Position numbers and translations under genes: made by a program
Assembly (NCBI GenBank): GCA_903863315.1
Contig: CAIPBN010000253.1
Location: forward strand, 1 to 13,877
Source of the DNA: an uncultured Verrucomicrobiota bacterium
GTDB taxonomy: Bacteria; Verrucomicrobiota; Verrucomicrobiia; Limisphaerales; SXTU01
Direction of reading: 5' to 3'
Length of the DNA: 13,877 nt
The notes under the pieces: model-generated
The model's database searches: none
Told to the model about the DNA's origin: nothing
Seen by the model: only the letters and a program-made list of their open reading frames with translations
In this document: in pieces, positions 1 through 7,400 of the stretch
How positions within the stretch are numbered: the first letter of the stretch is position 1
How the letters are laid out: each line of letters starts with the position of its first letter

Positions 1-1386
1 AGTTGCACGAACACCAGCAACCCGAGCGTGATGCTTGCCGCTGGCTTGCTCGCGAAGAAGGCCGTCGAAAAGGGCCTCAAGGTCAACCCTGCCGTGAAGG
101 CCTCGCTCGCTCCCGGATCGCGCGTGGTCACGGATTACCTCAAGAAGACCGGCCTCACGCCGTATCTCAACAAGCTTCGTTTCAACACCGTCGGTTACGG
201 CTGCACGACCTGCATCGGCAACTCCGGCCCGCTTGACCCCGCGATCGAGGATGCCGTGGTGAAGAACGATTACGTCACGGCCAGCGTGCTCTCCGGCAAC
301 CGCAACTTCGAAGCGCGCGTGCATCAGAACGTGAAGTCGAACTTCCTCATGTCGCCGCCACTCGTCGTCGCGTTCGCGCTCGCCGGCCGCGTTGACATCG
401 ACCTGAGCTGCGAACCGCTTGGCACCAGCAAGGACGGCGAACCCGTTTACCTCGCCGACCTCTGGCCGACGTTGCAGGAAGTCCGCGACGCCATGCAGTC
501 CGCGATCAAGCCCGAAGTCTTCCGCAAGCTCTACAAGGATTTCGCCGCGCAGAATCCGAAGTGGAACGAGATCCCGTCCAGCGTCGGCAACGTGTATGAG
601 TGGGACACCAAGTCCACCTACATTCAGGAGCCGCCGTTCTTCACGAACTTCTCGCTCACGCCCGGCAGCATCAAGCCCATCACCGGCGCCCGCGCGCTCG
701 GCATCTTCGGCGACAGCGTCACCACCGACCACATCTCGCCCGCCGGCGCGATCAAGAAGAGTTCGCCCGCCGGCAAGTTCCTGCTCGATAACGGCGTCAC
801 CTTCGAGGACTTCAACAGCTACGGTTCACGCCGCGGCAATGACCGCATCATGACGCGCGGCACCTTCGCCAACGTCCGCATCAAGAACCTGATGCTCGGC
901 GGCGAAGAAGGCGGCAATACCATCGGCGCGGACGGCCAGAAAACGTCCATCTACGACGCATCCATAGCGTATCAGGCCAAGGGCACGCCGCTCATCGTCA
1001 TCGCCGGACAGGAATACGGCACCGGCTCCAGCCGCGACTGGGCGGCGAAAGGCACGAACCTTCTCGGCGTGAAAGTCGTCGTCGCGCAGAGCTTCGAGCG
1101 CATCCACCGCAGCAACCTCGTCGGCATGGGCGTGCTGCCGCTGCAATTCAAGGAAGGCACCACCGCGCAGACTCTGAAGCTCGACGGCACCGAGACCTAC
1201 GACATCGTCGGCCTCGACGCGAACATCAAACCGCAGCAAGACCTCACGCTGAAGATCACCCGCAAGGACGGCAGCGTGGAGAACGTCAGCGTCCGCTGCC
1301 GCATCGATACGCCCATCGAGATCGAATACTACCAGCACGGTGGCATTCTGCCGTATGTGCTGCGCCAGTTGATCGCGAAGGTGTAG
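1..1386 (+). CDS. acnA: Aconitate hydratase, AcnA type (3' part, 5' end outside window)
   Basis: This is the C-terminal half of aconitase, the [4Fe-4S] enzyme that interconverts citrate and isocitrate in the TCA cycle. Frame 1 is open from base 1 and begins inside the motif SCTNTSNPSV. All three cluster-ligating cysteines are visible: codon 4-6 in that motif, and codons 202-204 and 211-213 in GYGCTTCIGNSGP. The swivel domain (domain 4) follows, with GDSVTTDHISPAG, the substrate-binding stretch YGSRRGNDRIMTRGTF, and GQEYGTGSSRDWAAKG with the catalytic-region serine and arginine. The stop codon is TAG at 1384-1386. About 461 residues are present; AcnA proteins are near 890-900, so roughly 430 are missing upstream. 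No frameshift is seen. The AcnA/IRP type is preferred over AcnB because the swivel domain lies at the C-terminus and the motifs match AcnA. The gene converges with guaB, and the stop is followed within 9 nt by inverted repeats. Confidence 0.96.
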   Translation, partial: SCTNTSNPSVMLAAGLLAKKAVEKGLKVNPAVKASLAPGSRVVTDYLKKTGLTPYLNKLRFNTVGYGCTTCIGNSGPLDPAIEDAVVKNDYVTASVLSGNRNFEARVHQNVKSNFLMSPPLVVAFALAGRVDIDLSCEPLGTSKDGEPVYLADLWPTLQEVRDAMQSAIKPEVFRKLYKDFAAQNPKWNEIPSSVGNVYEWDTKSTYIQEPPFFTNFSLTPGSIKPITGARALGIFGDSVTTDHISPAGAIKKSSPAGKFLLDNGVTFEDFNSYGSRRGNDRIMTRGTFANVRIKNLMLGGEEGGNTIGADGQKTSIYDASIAYQAKGTPLIVIAGQEYGTGSSRDWAAKGTNLLGVKVVVAQSFERIHRSNLVGMGVLPLQFKEGTTAQTLKLDGTETYDIVGLDANIKPQQDLTLKITRKDGSVENVSVRCRIDTPIEIEYYQHGGILPYVLRQLIAKV

Positions 1387-1394
1387 TCAGTGGA

Positions 1395-1461
1395 GCGCCG
1401 ACTTCGAACTCGGCGCGAAGCGAAGTCTGAAGAACACGACGGGTCCGAGACCGGCGCTTCG
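1395..1461. repeat. Pair of adjacent inverted repeats just after acnA
   Basis: The first hairpin has perfect 7-bp arms, GCGCCGA at 1395-1401 and TCGGCGC at 1410-1416, around an 8-nt loop. The second has arms CGAAGCG at 1416-1422 and CGCTTCG at 1455-1461. It continues inward, after a small internal loop, with GTCT (1425-1428) pairing with AGAC (1448-1451). The element starts 9 nt after the acnA stop. It lacks a T run, so it may be an RNA 3'-end stabiliser, a Rho-dependent or bidirectional termination element, or a copy of a dispersed palindromic repeat. The sequence alone does not decide between these. Confidence 0.5.
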
Positions 1462-1562
1462 AGGACGCTTTTGCCAGGACGTGTCGGAGATGATTCGCCA
1501 AGGGCGGGAAAATTGGTGAGTGTCGCCGCCGGCCCGAGACGCCGGACCTTGCGTTGATCTGT

Positions 1563-1587
1563 CTTGGGTCGCCAGGCCATGAATTCG
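1563..1587. repeat. Short sequence shared with the far end of the window (copy 1)
   Basis: The 17 bases at 1563-1579 (CTTGGGTCGCCAGGCCA) recur at 13842-13858 with a single C-to-T difference. In both copies ATTCG follows within a few bases, with one base more here. Both copies lie in non-coding DNA more than 12 kb apart. It may be part of a dispersed intergenic repeat. Two copies in one window are suggestive but not proof. Confidence 0.4.
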
Positions 1588-1694
1588 AGCTTGGCTCGCT
1601 CCTCGACCTGCAAAGCCAGCTCCGTCATCGGTCATCCCGTGCGCACGCTCCAATTTCTCAGGCCGGGCGAATTATTGCATGCACACTCACCTCG

Positions 1695-3263
1695 CTAGCT
1701 GCCCGTCTTCACTTCCACCACATCGTGAGCGCCGGCCTCTTTCATGCCGGCGGGGCTGACGCGGATGTAGCGGGCGCGTTTGCGGAGTTCAGTCAGATTC
1801 GCAGCTCCTAAATAGCCCATGCCGGACTGGATGCCGCCGATGAGCGTTGCAAGGGTGCGCTCCAGCGGGCCGGCCACTTCCTTCAAGGCCTCGACGCCTT
1901 CCGCCGCCACTTTGCGCGTCGCATCCGCCGTCGAGTGGCCGTAGCGCGCGGCGGAACCAGCCTTCATCGCCGCGAGGCTGCCCATGCCGCGGTATTGCTT
2001 GTAGAGCTTGCCGCCGATTTCGAGAATTTCGCCCGGCGCTTCCGCACAGCCCGCAAGCACGCCACCGCAGATCACCGCCTGCGCCAGGGTCAGGGCCTTC
2101 ACGATGTCGCCCGACTTGGTGATGCCGCCGTCGGCGAGGATGGAAACGCGCTTCTCCGCCGCCGCGCGCGAACAGACGTAGAGCGCGGTCATCTGCGGAA
2201 TGCCCACACCGGCGACCACGCGCGTGGTGCAAATCGAACCCGGCCCCTGCCCCACCTTGATGATGGTGGCACCACTGTCGGCGAGGAAGGCCACGCCGGC
2301 CGCGCTGGTCACGTTGCCCGCGATGATGGGCAGCTTCGGGAAGGCGTCGCGCAGCATCTTCACCGTGTCGCCCACGCCCTTGGTGTGGCCGTGCGCCGTG
2401 GACACCGCCACGGCATCCAGCCCGCGCTCCACCAGCGCGCCGACATGCGCCAGGATGCGGTCGCGATCCAGCTCGCCAAAGGCATTGCGCGTGGCACTGA
2501 CCGCCGCGCCGCAGACGAGGCGAAACTGAGCATCGCGCGCCGGCTTGAACTGCGCCGCGCGCTCCGACGTGATGCGCTCGATGTCGCTCATCGTGAAGAG
2601 GCCGCGCAGGTGGTCCTCGTCATCCACCACGAGCAGCTTGTGGATGCCGGGATGGTCGTTGAAAAACTTGTCCGCCGCCGCGATGGGGTTCTTGCCGAGC
2701 TGCTTCTCGGTGAGCGTGAAGACCTGATCGCGCGGGGTGAGCGCCTCGGCGACCTTGCGCTTGGCATAACGCGGTTTCACCACGCTGCCGGAGAGGAGCC
2801 CCAGCAGCCGGCCCTGCTCGTCCACCACGGGAAAGGTGCTGAAGGCGAAACGCTTCTCCTCGATACGCTCCAGCACATCACCGATGAACTGATCCGGCGC
2901 GACCTTGATGGGCTCCTGGATGAGGCCGTGAACGTGGTTCTTCACACGCCCCACCTCCTGGAGCTGCTGTTTCTCCGGCATGTTGTAATGGATCAGCCCG
3001 AGCCCGCCGTTGAGCGCCATGGCGATGGCCATGCGTCCCTCGGTGACCGTGTCCATGTCCGAGGAGATGACGGGGATGTTGAGTTGCAGACCGTCGGCCA
3101 GCGTGGTGTCGAGCTGGGTGTCGCGCGGGAGAATCTCGGAGTAAAGCGTCGCGAGCGTGACGTCGTCGTAGGTCAGCGCGGTCCCGGACTGGTTCGGAAA
3201 AAAGCGTTCCGCCGGCTGATAGAACTCAGCGTCGAGGGAGTGGGAGGCGTTGGAATTTGCCAT
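1695..3263 (-). CDS. guaB: IMP dehydrogenase with two CBS domains
   Basis: It oxidises IMP to XMP with NAD+, the committed step of GTP synthesis in the cytosol. It has 522 residues; the family is usually about 490-510. The start at 3263 (MANSNASHSL) gives a short N-terminal extension before the family pattern ALTYDDVTL (residues 29-37). Substrate-loop residues SSDMDTVTEGRMA are near 68-80. A CBS pair lies at roughly 115-235. The barrel continues with the active-site loop GPGSICTTR carrying catalytic Cys345, and DGGITKSGDIVKAL near 378-391. The flap has GMGSL and an Arg440-Tyr441 pair matching the catalytic dyad. Several normally conserved positions differ. STAHGH at 288-293 has Ser where the family has the NAD-contacting Asp (DSSHG/DTAHG), and EGVEALKEVAGPL replaces the usual EGVEGxVxYKG. 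No clear Shine-Dalgarno site is seen. The gene starts 55 nt after the beta-barrel gene, so it may share that transcript. Confidence 0.93.
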   Translation of the reverse strand: MANSNASHSLDAEFYQPAERFFPNQSGTALTYDDVTLATLYSEILPRDTQLDTTLADGLQLNIPVISSDMDTVTEGRMAIAMALNGGLGLIHYNMPEKQQLQEVGRVKNHVHGLIQEPIKVAPDQFIGDVLERIEEKRFAFSTFPVVDEQGRLLGLLSGSVVKPRYAKRKVAEALTPRDQVFTLTEKQLGKNPIAAADKFFNDHPGIHKLLVVDDEDHLRGLFTMSDIERITSERAAQFKPARDAQFRLVCGAAVSATRNAFGELDRDRILAHVGALVERGLDAVAVSTAHGHTKGVGDTVKMLRDAFPKLPIIAGNVTSAAGVAFLADSGATIIKVGQGPGSICTTRVVAGVGIPQMTALYVCSRAAAEKRVSILADGGITKSGDIVKALTLAQAVICGGVLAGCAEAPGEILEIGGKLYKQYRGMGSLAAMKAGSAARYGHSTADATRKVAAEGVEALKEVAGPLERTLATLIGGIQSGMGYLGAANLTELRKRARYIRVSPAGMKEAGAHDVVEVKTGS

Positions 3264-3273
3264 GCCATTTAAT

Positions 3274-3287
3274 GCCCGGCCACGGGC
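3274..3287. other. Small hairpin in the guaB leader
   Basis: Arms GCCCG (3274-3278) and CGGGC (3283-3287) enclose a 4-nt loop. The hairpin sits about 10 nt upstream of the guaB start codon on the transcribed (minus) strand, where a ribosome site would be expected. It could reduce translation or weakly end the preceding transcript. A 5-bp GC stem is common by chance in DNA of this composition. Confidence 0.25.
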
Positions 3288-3318
3288 GCGGCTGGCAAGC
3301 GGGAAGTGCCGGAGAACC

Positions 3319-4398
3319 TCAGAACGCGTAGTTCAGTCCGGTGTTCACGCTCATGATGCCGTCCAGCTTCAGATTCGAGGACTTACCCTGCACCGTCGAT
3401 CGGGAGTTCCCCGCGTATTGGTAAGCCAGGCCCAACTCCCAGCTCCAGGCCTCGCTGAGTCCCACGTAGAGGTTCAGCTTCGCCACGCCGCTGAAGAGCC
3501 AGTCCCCGTTCGAGACCCGGCCCGAACGCGTCGCCGTCACCACGCCGGGCACCACAATCGTCTCGCTGAAACTGTAGGTGGTGTCCGCATACACAAACCC
3601 CAAGCCGCCGCCGAGCATGAGGGACACCCGCTCATGCAGCGGGAACTCGATGAACGGACCGAGGTTGAAGCCATAGAGCGAGCCTTCCAGCTTGTTGTTC
3701 ACCGTGCCGGTCGCCGCCACCGGACCCACGGTTCGCGAGGCCGGCACATCTGGCAGCAGCGGCCCGGGGGCGGCGAAACTGCCGGCATAAGGCGCCAGCG
3801 GTGGCAGCACGATGCCCGGCGCGTATTTGTCCGTCGTGAGGCCCACCGTGCCCGCCAGCGCACCCGAATCCCGCTGCGTCAGGCCCAAATGCCCAAACGA
3901 GACCAACAGCCCCACGTTGGCCCGGCGCTTCTCGCTGATGTGGAAGCGGCCCAAGACCTCCTCATAGACCAGCTCGAAGCCCGGCAGCATCTTGTCCCGG
4001 CTGCCGCGGGTCGCGCCGTCCGCGAGGTAGTTCACCGAGTGAAAGGCCAGCGAACTTGCCCCCGCAAACGGAGCGGCCGGATCAGCCGCCGTGAACTGGC
4101 CCGCGTTGTTGTAACCCCAGTTCCACGTCATCCCGCCCGCGTTGCCGCTGATGTCCCGGAAGACAAAGCCGTCGTCGTAGGTCCGGTTCACTCCGGGCAC
4201 CAGCGCGCCGACGTTGTTCGCCGTCGCACTGGTGAAATCCGTCCGGATGTTGAAGTTGAAATTCGCCTTGAGTGAGATGCGGTTGCGACGCCGCAGCATC
4301 GCGTCATCCGCCTCCAGCGCCGGGAACTTGTCCTGCGCTGCCGCCACTCCACCCATGCACGCCATCCCTGCCAAACCGATCCAAAAGGTTGATTTCAT
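3319..4398 (-). CDS. Outer-membrane beta-barrel protein
   Basis: The product is a predicted exported beta-barrel of 359 residues; no specific family name is recognised. The start at 4398 is chosen over the upstream in-frame codons because it begins a textbook signal peptide: MKS, a hydrophobic core WIGLAGMACMGGVA, and a cleavage site after AAAQ or nearby. The longer frame would overlap the end of the gene upstream. After the signal come alternating hydrophobic/polar strands rich in Gly, Tyr and Asn, such as ISLKANFNFNIR, SLMLGGGLGFVYAD, AKLNLYVGL and SWELGLAYQYAG. The chain ends in LNYAF, a terminal aromatic residue after a last strand, which is the usual signal for beta-barrel assembly machinery. 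A loop GGMTWNWGY is near residues 85-95. Only 13 nt separate it from the stop of the large secreted protein upstream, so the two are probably translated from one mRNA. Its role could be a porin, an anchor or a secretion partner for that protein; the sequence does not say which. Confidence 0.8.
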   Translation of the reverse strand: MKSTFWIGLAGMACMGGVAAAQDKFPALEADDAMLRRRNRISLKANFNFNIRTDFTSATANNVGALVPGVNRTYDDGFVFRDISGNAGGMTWNWGYNNAGQFTAADPAAPFAGASSLAFHSVNYLADGATRGSRDKMLPGFELVYEEVLGRFHISEKRRANVGLLVSFGHLGLTQRDSGALAGTVGLTTDKYAPGIVLPPLAPYAGSFAAPGPLLPDVPASRTVGPVAATGTVNNKLEGSLYGFNLGPFIEFPLHERVSLMLGGGLGFVYADTTYSFSETIVVPGVVTATRSGRVSNGDWLFSGVAKLNLYVGLSEAWSWELGLAYQYAGNSRSTVQGKSSNLKLDGIMSVNTGLNYAF

Positions 4399-4411
4399 TG
4401 AGCAAAAGAAG

Positions 4412-7400
4412 TCAGGGCACCTGGAGCAGCCGGTAGAACCGCGTGCCTGCCGCCGTGGGCAGGCTCGTGGTGCGCGGCGGCCCCGTGTCCACCCACTGCA
4501 GCCGTCCACCCGTGCCCGCGATGCCGGGGAAGGATGTCTCCCACGGGCCCAAAGCGCTCGGGCTGTATTGGATGTAGTAAGTTTTTCCAGCGATGCTCAG
4601 GAAATCGATTTTGAACCGGCCGAGGTGAAACTCCGTGCGGTCCGGCGCGAGGATCGTGCCAGCGGGAGCGGTCGGATAGCCGCCCGTCACGACCTCCACC
4701 ACGAGGCGCGGGCGCGGTGACGTGATGCGGTCAGAGACATAATACTCGACGTTCAACCCAAAGGTTCCCGCCGGGGCGACGGTGGTGGGAATCAGGATGT
4801 AGGGGATGCCATTGTTCGTCCCCGTGGCGTTGATGAGGTAGATGGCGTTGCCGAGCGAATCCACGCCGAGATCAAAGAACGAAATGCGCAGGAAGGTAAC
4901 GGCGCTCACGCTGCCCGCCGGGTTAAGAATCGGCAGCGATTCCTCCGTCGCACCGGTCTGCGAACGCAGCACATACGCCGTCAGATCCTTGAACACCACC
5001 GCGCCGCTGAGGAAGTAGCACGGCAGCGGGATCCCCGAGGCGTTGAGCACCTGGTTCGTCACCGGCTCGCCCTGCAACATCACGCCCGCGACGCTCTGCG
5101 TCACGCCCGCCGCAACGGTGAAGTTGAGGAACAGCACCGCGTTGCTGCCCGCCGTGAAGGTCTGCAATGGCGGCAGCGTGAGGTCGAAGCCGATGCGGCC
5201 CTGCGTGGTGGAGTTGGTCGTCGCCAGCGTTGCGCCGACCGGGGTCGTCACGCTGACAAAGGCAAGCTTGTTGGTGTCATAGGCGACGCTGCCCAGCACG
5301 CGGTTCTCGCCGCCTTCCGCCAGGAGCGCCACCGGCACGGAAATCGCCGTGCCCGCCGTGAGGTTCGTGGTCTGGGTCGTCACCACCTTGAGCGTGCGCA
5401 AGGACAGGGACAGCGTCGCATTCACGCTGGTCACGGAACCGTCGGAGTTCGTCACCTTCACACAATAGGCCGCCACGTCGGCGGCCGAGACGTTGGTGAC
5501 CGTCAACGTGGTGCTGGTCGCACCCGGAATGTCCACGCCGTTCTTGCACCACTGATAGCGCAGCGTGGGCCGTCCGGTGGCTACCACGGTGAACGCCACC
5601 GTCTCGCCCGCAAGCGTGTTGACGGACACCGGCTGGACGACGATGACCGGCGGATCAAGCACCGTGAGCGTCGCGTTGGAACTGGTGATCGTGCCGTAGT
5701 CGCTGGTGATGACCACGGAGTAAAGGCCAGCCTGGTTGGTCTGGACGTTGGTGAGCACCAGCGGGTTGTTCGTGGCCCCGGGGATAGCCACGCCGCCAAA
5801 GCGCCACTGGTAGGTGAATGGCCCGTCGCCACCCGCCGTGACCGAGAAGGAGGCGTTCGTTCCCTTCAGCACGGTCAATGACTGCGGCTGCGTCGCCACA
5901 AACGGCGCGGTCTTCACCGAGAGCGTCGCGTTCGCGCTCGTCACGGTGCCGTAGGGATTCGTAACCACCACGGAGTAAAGGCCGGCCTGATTGGTCTGGA
6001 CGTTGGCCAGAGTCAGCGTCGCGCCTGTGGCCCCTGCGATGGGATTGCCGTTGTGCCGCCACTGATACGTCAGCGTCGGGTCACCGCCCGCGAGGACGGT
6101 GAAGCTCACGGTCAAACCGGCGACCGCGGTCTGCGACAGCGGCGGCACGACGATGAAGGGCGGAACGCGGACGGTGAGCAACGCATTCGAGCTGGTGATG
6201 GACCCGTAGGGATTGCTCACGACCACGGAGTAGTTGCCGGCCTGATTTGTTAGGACGCCGGTCAGCACGAGCGGGTTGTTGGTCGCCCCCGCAATCGTCG
6301 CGCCGTTGAACTGCCACTGATACGTCAGCGGCGCGTCGCCGGTGGCGGTCACGCTGAAGGAGGCGTTGCTGCCTTGAATGACCGTTTGCGGCTGCGGTTG
6401 ACTGGCCCCAGCGGCAATCGCGGGCGGCAGATGCACCGTCAGCGCAGCGTTGGAGCTGGTCGCCGTGCCGAATAGGTTGGTCACCACGACGGAGTAGAGC
6501 CCCACCTGCGCGGCCTGAACATTGGTCAGGGTCAAAGTCGCGGCATTCGCTCCGGCAATCGTCGCTCCGTTGAAACGCCACTGATAGACGAGCGTCGGGT
6601 CGCCCGTCGCGACGACGGTGAAGGTGGCATTGCTGCCCAGGACCGCGGCCAACGTCTGCGGCTGCGTGATGATGGTGGGCGGCACATTGACGGTCAGGGT
6701 CGCGTTCGAGCTGGTGGTGGAACCGTAGGGGCTGCTGATGACCACGGAGTAAAGACCAGCATCGTTGGTCAGCGCGCTGCCCAGGCCGAAGCTGGCATTC
6801 GTCGCGCCGACCAGATTCGTCCCGCCGAAGCGCCACTGGTAGGTGAACGGCCCATCGCCGCCCGCCGTCACGGAAAAGGCCGCCGGGCTGCCGACGAGCA
6901 CCGCGAGCGACTGCGGCTGCGTGGCAACGAACGGAGCCAGCTTCACATCGAGCGTGGCATTGCTGCTCGTGACCGTGCCATAGGGATTGCTGACCGCAAC
7001 GGAGTAACTGCCAAGCTGGCTGGTTTGCACATTGGTCAACGTGAGCACAGCGCCCGTCGCGCCGGGGACATTCACGCCATTCAAGCGCCATTGGTAAGTC
7101 AGCGTCGGGTCGCCCCCCGCCACCACCGTGATGGTGGCATTGCTGCCGACCACGACGGTCTGACTCGTCGGCGTCGGCTGCGTGACAATAAAGGGCGGCA
7201 CCCGCACGGTGAGCAGCGCATTGGAGCTGACGGTGAAACCAAAGGCGTTGCTGACGACCACGGAGTAATTGCCCGCCTGATTGGTCTGCACACCGGTCAG
7301 GACGAGCGGGTTGGAGGTCGCGCCGGCGATGTTGGTGCCGTTGAACCGCCACTGATAGGTGAATGGCTGGTCGCCCACTGCGGTCACGCTGAAGGTCGCA

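Larger units (their letters stand above)
1387..1694. other. Convergent intergenic region acnA/guaB, no supported gene
   Basis: 308 nt lie between two convergent stop codons. Short frames exist on both strands, but none resembles a protein family well enough to call. The stretch holds several inverted repeats: 1395-1461 (annotated separately), CCGGC/GCCGG at 1529-1533 and 1541-1545 with a 7-nt loop, and the 10-bp palindrome CGTGCGCACG at 1638-1647. No stem is followed by a good T tract on either strand, so a classical intrinsic terminator cannot be called, although the stems could end both transcripts. Confidence 0.6.

Noticed and set aside
1578..1628. Minus-strand text starting MTELALQVEERAKLE, reminiscent of addiction-module antitoxin N-termini
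   Set aside because: Only about 15 residues resemble that family and the rest does not follow it. No toxin gene adjoins. It could be a decayed remnant, but support is too thin.
1935..3272. Long open frame on the plus strand opposite guaB
   Set aside because: It is the complement of a clear IMP dehydrogenase. High GC keeps antisense frames open, and the product is rich in Arg, His and Ala with no family resemblance.
3250..4275. Plus-strand open frame opposite the beta-barrel gene
   Set aside because: Arg/His/Gln-rich antisense shadow. The minus strand has a signal peptide and strand pattern, so that strand is coding.
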